From contig CAZCSK010000001.1 of the NCBI GenBank assembly GCA_964501265.1, positions 62,001 through 126,000 of the forward strand: a stretch of 64,000 nucleotides of DNA. The letters run 5' to 3'. Position numbers and translations under genes: made by a program. Below the pieces are notes generated by a model that was given only the letters and a program-made list of their open reading frames with translations, was not told where the DNA came from and searched no databases. Below are positions 53,147 through 62,120 of the stretch, in pieces; within the stretch, counting starts at the first letter, position 1; each line of letters begins with the position of its first letter. This DNA is from CAZCSK01 sp964501265 (GTDB lineage: Bacteria > Actinomycetota > CADDZG01 > JAHWKV01).

Positions 53147-53869
53147 TCAACGCTTTATTCTTAAGCCCACGTACACGAGCGGGCGCAGTATCGACCACCA
53201 CCCCACAATCGGCTTCATCTTGGTCTGGCCGAGATGCTTGGGCGGGTAGATCTTGGTGACCGGCGCCTCTGCGGTCCGGTAGCCCAACTTGATTACCTTC
53301 AAGTACAGGTAGGGCTCCAACTCATACTCGTCCAGCCAACTTTGCGCCAGGTCGATGCGAGCATCTTTAAAGACCGACATCCGGATCGCGCGGAATCCGT
53401 TTGTGGAATCGGTCACGCGGCGACGTGCAACAAGGGAGAAAAGTAGAGGGTGAAGACGCGTGGCCAACTTGCGGTAGGCAGGCATAGGACCCAAGTTCAG
53501 TTCTTCCTTTAGAAAACGTGACCCTTGCACGAAGTCTGCACGGTCGGATGCGATGGGTTCAAGAAGATCGGGGATCTCCTGCGGTTCGTCCTTGTTGTTC
53601 CCTGCCATGACCACCGCAACGTCGTACCCCCTTTCGAGACCGTATTGATATCCGCGCCGCAACGCTGCGCCGACTCCGACGGTTTTGCCCAGTTCCAGAA
53701 CGGTCGCACCTCCGGCTCTGGCAACTTCCGCTGAGCGGTCGGTTGATCCGTCGTCCACCACCAGCAGTTCGTCGACGACGTCGCGTGGAGTACGACGGAC
53801 GACTTCTCCGATCTTTTCCTGCTCGTCGAGAACTGGAACGATTGCCAACACCCTCAGCCCTTTATACAC
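53147..53869 (-). CDS. Glycosyltransferase family 2, polyprenyl-phosphate sugar transferase-like
   Basis: 240 residues from a GTG at 53869. GT-A motifs VLAIVPVLDEQEKIGEVV, VVDDGSTDRS, MAGNNKDEP at the metal site (the usual D is replaced by N in MAGNNKD) and GSRFLKEELNLGPMPAYR. The C-terminal TNGFRAIRMSVF and EYELEPYLYLKVIKLGYR fit DPM1-like enzymes. There is no membrane anchor. Its first codons and promoter are duplicated at 60029-60088. First gene of the set that also holds the WbpB/E/D-like genes. Confidence 0.87.
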   Translation of the reverse strand: MYKGLRVLAIVPVLDEQEKIGEVVRRTPRDVVDELLVVDDGSTDRSAEVARAGGATVLELGKTVGVGAALRRGYQYGLERGYDVAVVMAGNNKDEPQEIPDLLEPIASDRADFVQGSRFLKEELNLGPMPAYRKLATRLHPLLFSLVARRRVTDSTNGFRAIRMSVFKDARIDLAQSWLDEYELEPYLYLKVIKLGYRTAEAPVTKIYPPKHLGQTKMKPIVGWWSILRPLVYVGLRIKR

Positions 53870-53944
53870 AGCTGTTTCCAGGATCTCTTCCCGCAGTCCG
53901 GGCTCAACGGACGGTAGATTAGCGCCGTGGAGACAAGCTCCAAG
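53830..53944. repeat. Duplicated divergent promoter region, copy A
   Basis: About 115 bases, covering the first codons of the GT2 (-), the intergenic space and the first codons of the GT-C gene (+), match 60049-60157 at roughly 80 percent with one six-base gap. Both start regions and the -10 on + are conserved. Confidence 0.85.
53915..53920 (+). promoter_or_regulatory. -10 box placing transcription start at the GTG codon
   Basis: CGGTAGATT includes TAGATT at 53915-53920, six bases before the GTG at 53927. The identical CGGTAGATT and six-base gap occur in the duplicated copy (60128-60133 to 60140), and no Shine-Dalgarno is present, so the mRNA is probably leaderless. Confidence 0.55.
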
Positions 53945-55552
53945 AAGGGGTTCGGGATGTCAGACATCGGCATCAGAATACCGGATGCAGACAGGCACCG
54001 GCGCAAGATCGTCGCCGGGTTCTTCGCGCTACTGCTACTTCTCGGGGTTGCGATCTTCAACGACTTCGGAGTCTCCTGGGACGAGCCGGATTACTATCGC
54101 TACGGCCACCTCGTTCTGGATTTCTTCACCGGTGGGGGTCGGCAGTTCGAGACTTTTCTGAACCTCAGGCTCTACGGACCGGTCGTCCCAGTGGTCCAGG
54201 CAATCGTCGCAAATGTGTTTGATCTCTCGCCCGGACAAGCCTTTCCCGGGGCTCACCTGGTTAACTACATCATCTTCTTGGCCGGGGCAGTTGCCTTCTA
54301 CCACCTGTGCCTTCTGCAATTCGAAAGCTGGAGATGGGCACTTTTGGCTACTGCGATGCTCTTCTTGTCGCCTCGCATCTTCTCGCACGCATTCGTCAAT
54401 CCAAAAGACGGACCCTTTCTTGCCCTGTTTACGATCAACATCTACTTGCTGGTTCTCTTCCTCGAGAAACGCAAACTATTCCTCATTCCTCTGCTTGGCC
54501 TAACCACTGCGCTTCTAATCGATATTCGAGTAGCAGGGTTCCTAATTCCGGCCCTCGTGACGGTTGCGCTCGCGGCCGACGCGCTCACTGCGTCCGGTCG
54601 CCGTTTCCTGAAATCGCTCTTGCCTCATCTCGGCCTCTACTTACTCGTGGTGGTCCCGACGGCGTTGGCGTTGTGGCCGTTTCTCTGGCCCAACCCGATT
54701 GGCCGGTTGGGCGAGTCGATGAGTTTGATGAGCAACTTCGTAGGGGGCCCCGTCGTCGCCGTTTACATGGGAATGGCACACGAGACGACCAGCCTGCCCT
54801 GGCATTACCTGCCGGTCTGGATTGGGATCACCACGCCCCCTGCTTACCTGGTGCTGGCTTCGGTCGGCCTTGTCTCGGGCTTGTGGCGAAATCCCATCGC
54901 GGCCTTTCGGACACATTCGAAGGACCGTCATTTCTTCCTGTACGCGGCCTGGCTCCTTGCGGTTCCCTTGGCCATCATTGTCAGCGGAGCAAATCTTTAC
55001 GACGAGTGGCGTCAGGTTAATTTCATCTATCCCGCGATGCTGATATTTGCCATCGCCGGTGCGAGATCGATCTACCTGCGTCTTGGCCGACAGAGGAACG
55101 TTGGACATCTTTTGCGCGTCGGGTTTGCGGCGGGCCTGGTAATCGTTATGGCATCCGTGGGGGTTCGCATGATTTCGCTGCACCCCTACGAGGCTCTCTA
55201 CTTCAACTCACTCGCAAGGGGAGGAGATCGCGTGGAGAACAATTTCGAACTCGACTACTGGGGCATCTCATACAAGGAAGGACTCTCCTACCTGCTATCG
55301 CATTATCCTGGACAACTCAAGGTTTATGGCTGCACAGCTCCTGCGGCCCACAACTCAATCTTGTTCGAAGATCGCGCGCGGCTCGAGTTCGTTTCGAAAG
55401 AAGATGCCGAATTCGGGCTGTGCGCCCCTCGGGAGTATTTCCTCGGATATGGGGGGGGCCGGGATGTGTATCTTTCGGAGTATCCGACGCTTTACAGCGT
55501 CGAGCGCGACGGAGCGACGTTCCTCTACGTGAAGGATCTAAGGGGCGCCTGA
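53927..55552 (+). CDS. GT39/ArnT-like membrane glycosyltransferase (GT-C)
   Basis: 541 residues from a GTG at 53927, probably leaderless. About 11 membrane helices. The first periplasmic loop carries VSWDEPDYYRYG, the acidic DE motif of PMT/ArnT enzymes that use lipid-linked sugar donors. SPRIFSHAFVNPKDGPF is also typical of the group. The C-terminal about 120 residues are soluble and extracytoplasmic. Likely partner of the divergent GT2, which would make the polyprenyl-phosphate sugar it transfers. Confidence 0.82.
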   Translation: METSSKKGFGMSDIGIRIPDADRHRRKIVAGFFALLLLLGVAIFNDFGVSWDEPDYYRYGHLVLDFFTGGGRQFETFLNLRLYGPVVPVVQAIVANVFDLSPGQAFPGAHLVNYIIFLAGAVAFYHLCLLQFESWRWALLATAMLFLSPRIFSHAFVNPKDGPFLALFTINIYLLVLFLEKRKLFLIPLLGLTTALLIDIRVAGFLIPALVTVALAADALTASGRRFLKSLLPHLGLYLLVVVPTALALWPFLWPNPIGRLGESMSLMSNFVGGPVVAVYMGMAHETTSLPWHYLPVWIGITTPPAYLVLASVGLVSGLWRNPIAAFRTHSKDRHFFLYAAWLLAVPLAIIVSGANLYDEWRQVNFIYPAMLIFAIAGARSIYLRLGRQRNVGHLLRVGFAAGLVIVMASVGVRMISLHPYEALYFNSLARGGDRVENNFELDYWGISYKEGLSYLLSHYPGQLKVYGCTAPAAHNSILFEDRARLEFVSKEDAEFGLCAPREYFLGYGGGRDVYLSEYPTLYSVERDGATFLYVKDLRGA

Positions 55553-55580
55553 GCGAGCACTAGAGCAAGCGCGGATTCGC

Positions 55581-57575
55581 TCATGTTGAGCGCCCTGTCT
55601 CCCGTTTGAATCGATGCGCGAACCGCTTAAGGAACCGCTCGTACGGGAGTAGAAGGATGAGGCCCCCGAGGGCCGACAGAACGCGGGCTACCCTAACTTG
55701 CCACGGGAGCTCGTACGTCACCTGGAGAAGATGGCTTCCTGTGGGAACCCGCACGAGCATCTGGTCGAATTCGTCGGGCCGAGTTGCCAGTGGGCGGCCA
55801 TCAAGAGAGGCCGTCCAGTACGGCGATTCGATCACCCGAACAAGAATAGTGGCCCGCACCTTTGCATCGATCCGCGCCGCGAACGACTTGGCACCTGAAG
55901 AGAGCAAAGTTACTTCGGCTGAGTCGATTGCAACGATCCTTCCGGGTTTCGCCGGCAGAAACCGGAAAACGGCCAGGTCGTCGAATCGCGCCTGCTGACT
56001 GAACAAGTTAGGGAGCCGAGACATCACCTGGAACGGTAGACGGTTGCCCTCTGCAACAATCTCGGCCGCGCCCACAGTCTCGAGGTAGCCGGCAAGACGA
56101 TTCGCCGCTGCATCCAACGTCATCACGTCCGCCCAAGAGATCCCAAAGATAGACCTGTGATCGAAGTCGTTGGCAAAGTCTCGTACCGTATCGGCCCCTG
56201 GGCCGTACATCAGATAGGCCTGCATCGGGCTCGGATGAGTCGACGTTCCTCCGATGAACTCTCGCTCAGCGAAGACACCGGTGAGCCCGAAGATGTGCGT
56301 AGCGCCGCTTCCGTACGTCGAACTCGTGAACACCACACGTCCGGAATGACCCGCAAGATATGCCCATAGATGCCCGACGGCTCCCTCTTTTGGACCTTCC
56401 AGTCGCAGAGCAAATCTCTCCTCAGGGCCTAGCACCGAATGCTCCGCCACTATCCATCCCAATCCCAGTAACCCAACGAGGATGGGAGACAGAGCGCGCG
56501 TCCAGCGCAGACGAGGCAATGCCTCGATCCACAACACCGACATCACCGCGAACCAGAAGAAGATGTCGTCGAGGACTCGGTAAGGGTCGAAGTACGAGAT
56601 GCGGAGGGGGCCCGCGATCAACATCATGAATGCCACCAGGAGAAGGAGCGGACCCGCCGCTTTGAACAAGACGAACCGTGGATCTTTCAAGCGGCCTCGC
56701 GCCAGTAGAAATCCCCCCGCAACCGCTGCGCAAATAAGCCACCAATCCCAGCCCCGGCTGTGTGGTGGATTCAAGAGAGATTGGAGCAGGTTCTTGCCCC
56801 ACAGAAACGGGATGGTCTCCCGGCGCATCAGTAGGAGTCCGGCCCACCAGACTCCGGCGAGAAACACGCCAGCTGCAAGTCCCGTCCATGCGCGAATTAC
56901 GCCGCCCTTGCGATCGCGGTTCAGCCCCCAAGCAGCCGCCGCAGCTACGACGAGGGTCGCTGGAAAGTGATACGGGTGACTCAGGATTAACGCCACTGCC
57001 GACGTCGCCAGTGTCAAGGTCCACAGACCGCGCCTTGCGGTCGCGCCCGAGGCTATCTTGGCGAACGCAACTACAACCACGGGCGCGATCGCCAGAGAAA
57101 GCCTCGAGCCGAGCGTGCCGTACCCGGCCCCGACAACCGTCCCTGACACGCCGAAGGCCATGTAGCCCGCAACAACTCCGGCAAGGGCCGCCACGTGCGG
57201 ACGGACGTTAAGGAAAATGAGCGACAGCGTCACGGTAAGAGCCGGAGCGAGATAGACGATAACGACGAGGAGCCAATAGGCTCGCTCGTCATTTAGACCC
57301 AAGACCAGTCCGAGAGCCCCTCCTAGCAACGACGGCCCCGGCGGATAGAACTGAAGGTCGGGGTAGCCGCCGAAGATCTCCTGCACCCAACCAAATGGGT
57401 CCCTGCCGTCCACGATCATCTGTCGTGCGTTGATCATCCGCGCAAGCCGGTCGGGATGGTCCGAAAGAGCAAAGGCCCCTTCAGACAGCAGCCCCTTCGC
57501 GGCTAGAAGCATTACAGCCAGCGGCACGAAAACCCAGACGGACGCCCACAGGCGTCGGCGCAGGTGATGGTTCAA
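55581..57575 (-). CDS. Large multipass membrane protein, GT-C-like (PTPS-related family)
   Basis: 664 residues from a TTG at 57575 overlapping the upstream stop (TTGA) with GAAGAG just before; a frame open to 57629 reads through the neighbouring gene. About 12 helices. The first loop has DHPDRLARMINARQM and GGYPDLQFYPPGPSLLGG, as in the membrane proteins annotated 6-pyruvoyl-tetrahydropterin-synthase-related, which look like GT-C glycosyltransferases. A long extracytoplasmic domain (about 410-620) precedes a last helix. Exact reaction unknown. Confidence 0.8.
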   Translation of the reverse strand: MNHHLRRRLWASVWVFVPLAVMLLAAKGLLSEGAFALSDHPDRLARMINARQMIVDGRDPFGWVQEIFGGYPDLQFYPPGPSLLGGALGLVLGLNDERAYWLLVVIVYLAPALTVTLSLIFLNVRPHVAALAGVVAGYMAFGVSGTVVGAGYGTLGSRLSLAIAPVVVVAFAKIASGATARRGLWTLTLATSAVALILSHPYHFPATLVVAAAAAWGLNRDRKGGVIRAWTGLAAGVFLAGVWWAGLLLMRRETIPFLWGKNLLQSLLNPPHSRGWDWWLICAAVAGGFLLARGRLKDPRFVLFKAAGPLLLLVAFMMLIAGPLRISYFDPYRVLDDIFFWFAVMSVLWIEALPRLRWTRALSPILVGLLGLGWIVAEHSVLGPEERFALRLEGPKEGAVGHLWAYLAGHSGRVVFTSSTYGSGATHIFGLTGVFAEREFIGGTSTHPSPMQAYLMYGPGADTVRDFANDFDHRSIFGISWADVMTLDAAANRLAGYLETVGAAEIVAEGNRLPFQVMSRLPNLFSQQARFDDLAVFRFLPAKPGRIVAIDSAEVTLLSSGAKSFAARIDAKVRATILVRVIESPYWTASLDGRPLATRPDEFDQMLVRVPTGSHLLQVTYELPWQVRVARVLSALGGLILLLPYERFLKRFAHRFKRETGRST

Positions 57576-59098
57576 GATCTCTTCAGGCCCTGAGCGCTCC
57601 TTTGGCCCTCGTCTTTCACTGCAACGCACAGGATCGAAGTCCCCACCGGAAGCGACACGAGCGCTATGAGGACGCGCTCCAAACGCGTGAGAACAAGCGC
57701 GGCGCGGTCGAGAAACGGCGATGACTTATCGAGACCGAGCTTGCTGCGTGCATCACCGGGCCGCCGCCTGCTCGCCCATACGAATGGCGTGAGCCAGCTG
57801 AATATGTGGCTGATAAACAGAACGCGGAACCCGCTCTCGGCAAGTTCTCGACGCAAGCTATTTTTGCTGTAACGGCGGTGATGACCGAGAAGTTCATCGG
57901 CCGAGCTCCAAAGCCATTGATGAGCAGGAACGGTGACTATCAAGCGACCGCCGGGCTCGAGGATGCGACGAGCTTCTCGCAAAACCTCGTCCGGATTTTC
58001 GACGTGCTCTATAACGTCGAGAAGGCATGCATTTGAGATGAACCCATCGGGAATGGCGACGCGGTGGATGTCGCCGACAAATCCCGACAGCGCGTGCCTG
58101 TCGCGCGCACGCTTGGCAAGTTCGTGCGATCCCTCAACGATAAAAAGGTGCTCTGGGGGCCAACCAAGCATGGCGGTCACTCCACCCGCACCTGCGCCAA
58201 GGTCCACGAGCCAAGAAGATCCTTTGCCCCAACGTCTCAGAGCCCAGGAGACGAAGGCCGCCTTGCTTCGGAACCACCAGTGGCGAGCGTCGGCGTCCAT
58301 CAGCGCCTCGGCATTTGCTGCGTCAAAGATTCCATCCGCTTGGGGGATCGGTGGATTCTGCTTTCGCAACGCCCTCACCCTTAGCGCGATTCTTGGAATA
58401 GCCAAGACCATGTTCATACCGTCTCTAAAGACGCGCACACGGGATCTTTCGTCGTGACGCCAGGAGATGGCGATCTCTTCTACACCGATGTCGAGAGCGC
58501 GCGCGAGGGCGACAATTTCTACATCCCATGCGAAGCCGACTTCGGTTGAGGCAGGGAGGATCTTTTTCCACGTCTGCGTTGAGGCAGCCTTGGCTCCACA
58601 CTGAGTGTCGACGATCCCGGGCGTCAACACGAGCTGCACGAGACGGTTGTAGGCGCGCCCAAGAAGTTCCCGCATTCGATTCTCATGGCGAAGCAATTCG
58701 GAGCCAGCGAGATCCCTCGATCCGATGACCAACTCATGACCCCTTTGTGCTGCCTTCAGAATGACTTCGAGGTCGTGGAGCGGCGTGGCCAGGTCGACAT
58801 CACAAAATCCGGCGAGATCGGTCCGCGCGCTCAACAACCCGGCAGTGATCGCGGCGCCTTTGCCGTAGTGCCCTGCGCGGATTAGACGGCCCGGTACATG
58901 AAGGTTGTTGAGCAGAAACTTCTCGACGCGCTGCGAGGTTTCATCGGCGCTGCCGTCGTCCACAAAAATTAGCTCACTACCCTCGGGCATCGAGACGATG
59001 AATGCGGCGAGTTCCTCTGCAGACTCTTCGAACCGCTCTTCTTCGTTAAATAGGGGAACCACTAGCGAAACGGTCTTCACAACACGCGAGCCAGTCAT
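57572..59098 (-). CDS. Fusion of GT2 glycosyltransferase and SAM methyltransferase
   Basis: 508 residues. Residues 1-245 form a GT-A domain: VSLVVPLFNEEERF, FVDDGSADET, FCDVDLATPL (metal site) and VIGSRDLAGSELLRHENRMR, DPM1-like. Residues 260-480 form a class I methyltransferase: HWWFRSKAAFV, LVDLGAGAGGVTAML (motif I), DVIEHVENPDEVL and LEPGGRLIVTVPAHQWLWS. A C-terminal hydrophobic stretch (about 470-495) may sit at the membrane. The fusion implies the transferred sugar or its carrier is methylated in the same complex. ATGA overlap with the upstream methyltransferase gene. Confidence 0.88.
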   Translation of the reverse strand: MTGSRVVKTVSLVVPLFNEEERFEESAEELAAFIVSMPEGSELIFVDDGSADETSQRVEKFLLNNLHVPGRLIRAGHYGKGAAITAGLLSARTDLAGFCDVDLATPLHDLEVILKAAQRGHELVIGSRDLAGSELLRHENRMRELLGRAYNRLVQLVLTPGIVDTQCGAKAASTQTWKKILPASTEVGFAWDVEIVALARALDIGVEEIAISWRHDERSRVRVFRDGMNMVLAIPRIALRVRALRKQNPPIPQADGIFDAANAEALMDADARHWWFRSKAAFVSWALRRWGKGSSWLVDLGAGAGGVTAMLGWPPEHLFIVEGSHELAKRARDRHALSGFVGDIHRVAIPDGFISNACLLDVIEHVENPDEVLREARRILEPGGRLIVTVPAHQWLWSSADELLGHHRRYSKNSLRRELAESGFRVLFISHIFSWLTPFVWASRRRPGDARSKLGLDKSSPFLDRAALVLTRLERVLIALVSLPVGTSILCVAVKDEGQRSAQGLKRS

Positions 59099-60036
59099 CG
59101 TGACCGTTTCCCCATCTCACTTGGATATTTCCCGTTGTTGAACTGAGCAAATCTCTCGCGTAAGGGCTCCCTCAACAGGCGGTCCATCTTTGCCGTTAAC
59201 GATTCGCGCACCATCCGGCGGCGGCACACAAAGAACGAATGCATGACGGGGACCACTCCTTCGAGAGTGAGTCGATCGTCCAGTGCTAGCAGATAAGCAA
59301 GAGCCTTGTTCGCCTCTTCGTCCTGCCTGGCGAACTCTTCTATGTTGTTCCAAAGTATCTGATAGCCGATGCCGCCGCCCAGATCTTTGCGTTCGACAAA
59401 GTCGAAGTAGTGCCCGATGGCGCGAAACAGTTCAGCAGAATGAACTGCCTCAGTTGGCTCCCAGGCCAGCAGGTGGCGAAGAGCGGGGCGAAGCGGGTGA
59501 GATGTTCTGAAACGCTCGGGCAGCCCGGCATTCGCCTCTTCCATAGCAGCCGCGTGGCGATCGGAGTACTGATTCCGGCTGGGCCCAACATACTCCCAGT
59601 TAACAAAGAGCCCCTCGGGGGTCAAGCAGGTTGAGAGGACGCGAGTGATCCTGTAGAGGTACTGAGCATGGTGCAACGCCGCCACGTTCACTATTAGGTC
59701 GTAACTCTTGCGTGGGGAGAATGACCGAAAGTCCGACTTGAAGTAAGAGATGGGGCGATCCTTCCTAAGCTCTTTCGCCTCCTCTAGATAGGAGGGAGAC
59801 ACATCGAAGGCATCGATGTGTGCTGCGATCCCTCGATCGATTAGATCGCGATCCACCCATCCATTCCCGCAGCCGATTACTAGTGCCTGATCGAGTGGCG
59901 GTGTTGCGTAACGCACCTTGAAGTAGTCCATCCACCAGACGTTGGAGTCGCCCGTGGCCTTACGACATAGATGGGCCAACACGCCCGGCAACTCATTCCA
60001 ATACTTGTCGACATAGTGGCTGAGGGCGTCAGCCAT
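59095..60036 (-). CDS. SAM-dependent methyltransferase in the GT-C cluster
   Basis: 313 residues. Motif I is QALVIGCGNGWVDRDLI (near 51-67), followed by IDAFDVSPSYLEEA, YDLIVNVAALHHAQYL and LTPEGLFVNWEYVGP, a class I small-molecule-type methyltransferase. The C-terminal 90 residues are helical and basic. Its ATG (60036) overlaps by eight bases the end of a short reading frame that is a leftover GT2 start, so this gene seems to have replaced a GT2 behind the duplicated promoter. Substrate unknown, presumably a sugar. Confidence 0.82.
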   Translation of the reverse strand: MADALSHYVDKYWNELPGVLAHLCRKATGDSNVWWMDYFKVRYATPPLDQALVIGCGNGWVDRDLIDRGIAAHIDAFDVSPSYLEEAKELRKDRPISYFKSDFRSFSPRKSYDLIVNVAALHHAQYLYRITRVLSTCLTPEGLFVNWEYVGPSRNQYSDRHAAAMEEANAGLPERFRTSHPLRPALRHLLAWEPTEAVHSAELFRAIGHYFDFVERKDLGGGIGYQILWNNIEEFARQDEEANKALAYLLALDDRLTLEGVVPVMHSFFVCRRRMVRESLTAKMDRLLREPLRERFAQFNNGKYPSEMGKRSR

Positions 60037-60088
60037 CGAGGATTGCCAGAACTGGAACGAATGCCACCACCTTCATCCCTTTGTACAC
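60029..60088 (-). pseudogene. Truncated GT2 start (19 codons) acting as upstream leader frame
   Basis: A GTG-initiated frame encodes VYKGMKVVAFVPVLAILDG then TGA. It matches the first residues of the GT2 at 53869 (VYKGLRVLAIVPVLDE) before losing homology. Its stop lies inside the start of the methyltransferase gene (ATGGCTGA), so it could still couple translation. Confidence 0.75.
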
Positions 60089-60157
60089 GGCTGCTGTCTC
60101 TTCCCGTAGGCCGGGCCCGGTGAGCGGTAGATTGAGACCGTGGAGACAGCCTCGAAG
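60049..60157. repeat. Duplicated divergent promoter region, copy B
   Basis: Second copy of 53830-53944. On + it includes CGGTAGATT (-10 at 60128-60133) and GTGGAGACAGCCTCGAAG; on - it includes the leftover GT2 start. Confidence 0.85.
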
Positions 60158-61903
60158 GACGAGATATCCGCCGCCTCTGTGGCAGACACCGGATCTCGCG
60201 AACGCGATAGCGCGGCGCGCGTCACGCTTGTACTCGTTCTCTTCCTCGCCGTAGCCGTTTACGCAACGTGGCCGCTTTCCCGGTACATGGGTAGCAGGGT
60301 ACCCCAAAATCTTTTTGACTCTCTTGAAAACGCGTGGATCTTCGGGTGGAACGCGCACGCCTTTACAACCAACCCCCTCAAGATATTCAACGCGAATATC
60401 TTCTATCCAGAACCGCTGACCCTAGCCTACGCGGAGAACCTGCTGGGCGTTTCCGTCTTCGTCGCGCCGATCTTCTGGCTGACTAAAAACGCGCTTCTGA
60501 CCGCCAACATCGCCTACCTGCTCATGTACGCGGTGGCCGGGCTTGGCGTATACCTCCTTGTGAGGGAACTAGGCGGATCGCGCGTGGGTTCTTTTCTTGC
60601 AGGTTTCGCCTTTTCGGTGGCACCTTACCGGCTCATTCAAATAGCCCATCCACACGTGGTTGCAATTCACCTTGTCCCTTTCATCCTCCTGCTGTTGATC
60701 CGGCTTCGGCGTTCGCGTTCGAGATGGGTTCTAGTGGGGATAGCTCTTCTCGTCGCACTCCAGATGTGGTCTTCCATTACTGGCGGTTTGATCATGCTTA
60801 TTGCAATCACCGGCTTCGGGATTTGGGAAGTCATCCGACTCCGGACGAGATCGCTACCGGTGGTTGGACGAGCTGCTGCCTCTGTCATCGTGGGCTTGGT
60901 TCTGGCGATCCCTGTGGCTCTTCCCTACATCGAGGTCCGCAAGCTTCACCCGGAGTTCCAGCACTCACCTGGCGAGATATTTACCTTCTCCGCGCTCCCT
61001 TCTTCCTACCTGTCTCCGGCCGAGGGACGGGGTCCGCTTGTCCGGTCATCGAACGATTGGCTAGACAAGCGATTCCGAGCCCGCGATGGGTTCTGGGAAA
61101 AAACGCTTTTCCCCGGTTACTGGCTGGGGGGTGCATTCCTGCTAACTCTTGCGCTCCTTGGCGTCGCGCTGGTGAGAAGGCGAAAGGCACCCTGGATAGA
61201 GCCGGCGGCGCTATTCCTGTTCATCGCAACGATTGGGTTCGTGGCTAGCCTCGGCCCTCGCTACGGAGGGCCGAGCGGGATTAGGCTCCCATTTAGCCTG
61301 GTGTCAGATCTCATTCCCGGGGGTTTCGTGCGCGTGCCGGCCAGATTCGGAACCGTCACTCTCCTCGGAATGTCGATTGCCGCGGGAGTAGTTCTCGGGG
61401 GGATCAGATCGCGTCCCGCCCGCGCGCTCATAGCAGTCTCAGGACTCTTCCTACTTCTCGAGGCCGCGCCATCCCCCTTTCCAATGATCGAGCCCCCTCC
61501 TCTTAGTAGGGCGCTCCAGCAGGTCCCCCGCTCCGGCGCAGTATTGGCGCTTCCCACAACCCAGGTGAACGAGAAGGGTAACGTGGTCGAGGGGAGCATC
61601 TTCCAGGATACGCGCAACCTCTACCTCTCCACCGGCAATTTCGCCCCGATGGTCAACGGATACGGGGCATTCCATCCTCAAACTTACTGGGAGGTCATGT
61701 CCGCCGTGCAGGACTTCCCGAGCGCCGTCGGCATGCAGAGGTTGCAGGTGGTCGGTGTCAAGACAGTGGTGATTCAGACGGAGAGGATCAAAGGAACTCC
61801 CTGGAGTGAAGTGGTAGAGCGGCTGGAAGCATGGAAGGGAGTGCGCAGAATCGCTTCGGGCGAGCAGATCGTCGTCTTCGACATTTCGATGGCGAGTGAC
61901 TAA
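60140..61903 (+). CDS. Multipass membrane glycosyltransferase-like protein (GT-C)
   Basis: 587 residues from a GTG at 60140, probably leaderless. Its first residues (METASKDE) match those of the GT-C gene at 53927 (METSSKKG) because the promoter region is duplicated; the rest is different. About 11 helices. The first loop has NLFDSLENAWIFGWNAHA and NANIFYPEPLTLAYAENLL, the pattern of large GT-C family membrane proteins. The C-terminal about 130 residues are soluble and include VLALPTTQVNEKGN and YLSTGNFAPMVNGYGAFHP. Sugar and acceptor unknown. Confidence 0.8.
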   Translation: METASKDEISAASVADTGSRERDSAARVTLVLVLFLAVAVYATWPLSRYMGSRVPQNLFDSLENAWIFGWNAHAFTTNPLKIFNANIFYPEPLTLAYAENLLGVSVFVAPIFWLTKNALLTANIAYLLMYAVAGLGVYLLVRELGGSRVGSFLAGFAFSVAPYRLIQIAHPHVVAIHLVPFILLLLIRLRRSRSRWVLVGIALLVALQMWSSITGGLIMLIAITGFGIWEVIRLRTRSLPVVGRAAASVIVGLVLAIPVALPYIEVRKLHPEFQHSPGEIFTFSALPSSYLSPAEGRGPLVRSSNDWLDKRFRARDGFWEKTLFPGYWLGGAFLLTLALLGVALVRRRKAPWIEPAALFLFIATIGFVASLGPRYGGPSGIRLPFSLVSDLIPGGFVRVPARFGTVTLLGMSIAAGVVLGGIRSRPARALIAVSGLFLLLEAAPSPFPMIEPPPLSRALQQVPRSGAVLALPTTQVNEKGNVVEGSIFQDTRNLYLSTGNFAPMVNGYGAFHPQTYWEVMSAVQDFPSAVGMQRLQVVGVKTVVIQTERIKGTPWSEVVERLEAWKGVRRIASGEQIVVFDISMASD

Positions 61904-61928
61904 CATTAGATGCGGGAAGAATGGAGTG

Positions 61929-62096
61929 ATGCGGCTGAGCGGAGAGGTGTGGAAGGTCCGACGGTTCGCTTCCGGCGACCAGATCCTATGTCGGTTCAGA
62001 ATCGGTGATGCAGGGCCGCTCGAATGTGAAGATATTTGCGGACGGTACACTACCGATAACATGGTTTGCAGCTCGGCCGTTGAGGACTACCGCTAA
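61929..62096 (+). pseudogene. Leftover C-terminus of a GT-C paralogue
   Basis: A frame starting MRLSGEVWKVRRFASGDQIL resembles the last residues of the gene just upstream (EAWKGVRRIASGEQIVVFDI). The frame then runs on without resemblance to a TAA at 62094-62096. It lacks the membrane part, so it is best read as debris of a lost tandem paralogue. A GTG at 61896 overlapping the previous stop could in principle drive a 66-residue peptide. Confidence 0.55.
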
Positions 62097-62120
62097 TGCA
62101 AGGGTGCAGTTAGGATCATC

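Noticed and set aside
60089..60358. Extended minus-strand frame upstream of the GT2 remnant
   Set aside because: Only the last 20 codons match the GT2; the upstream part is antisense to the GT-C gene.
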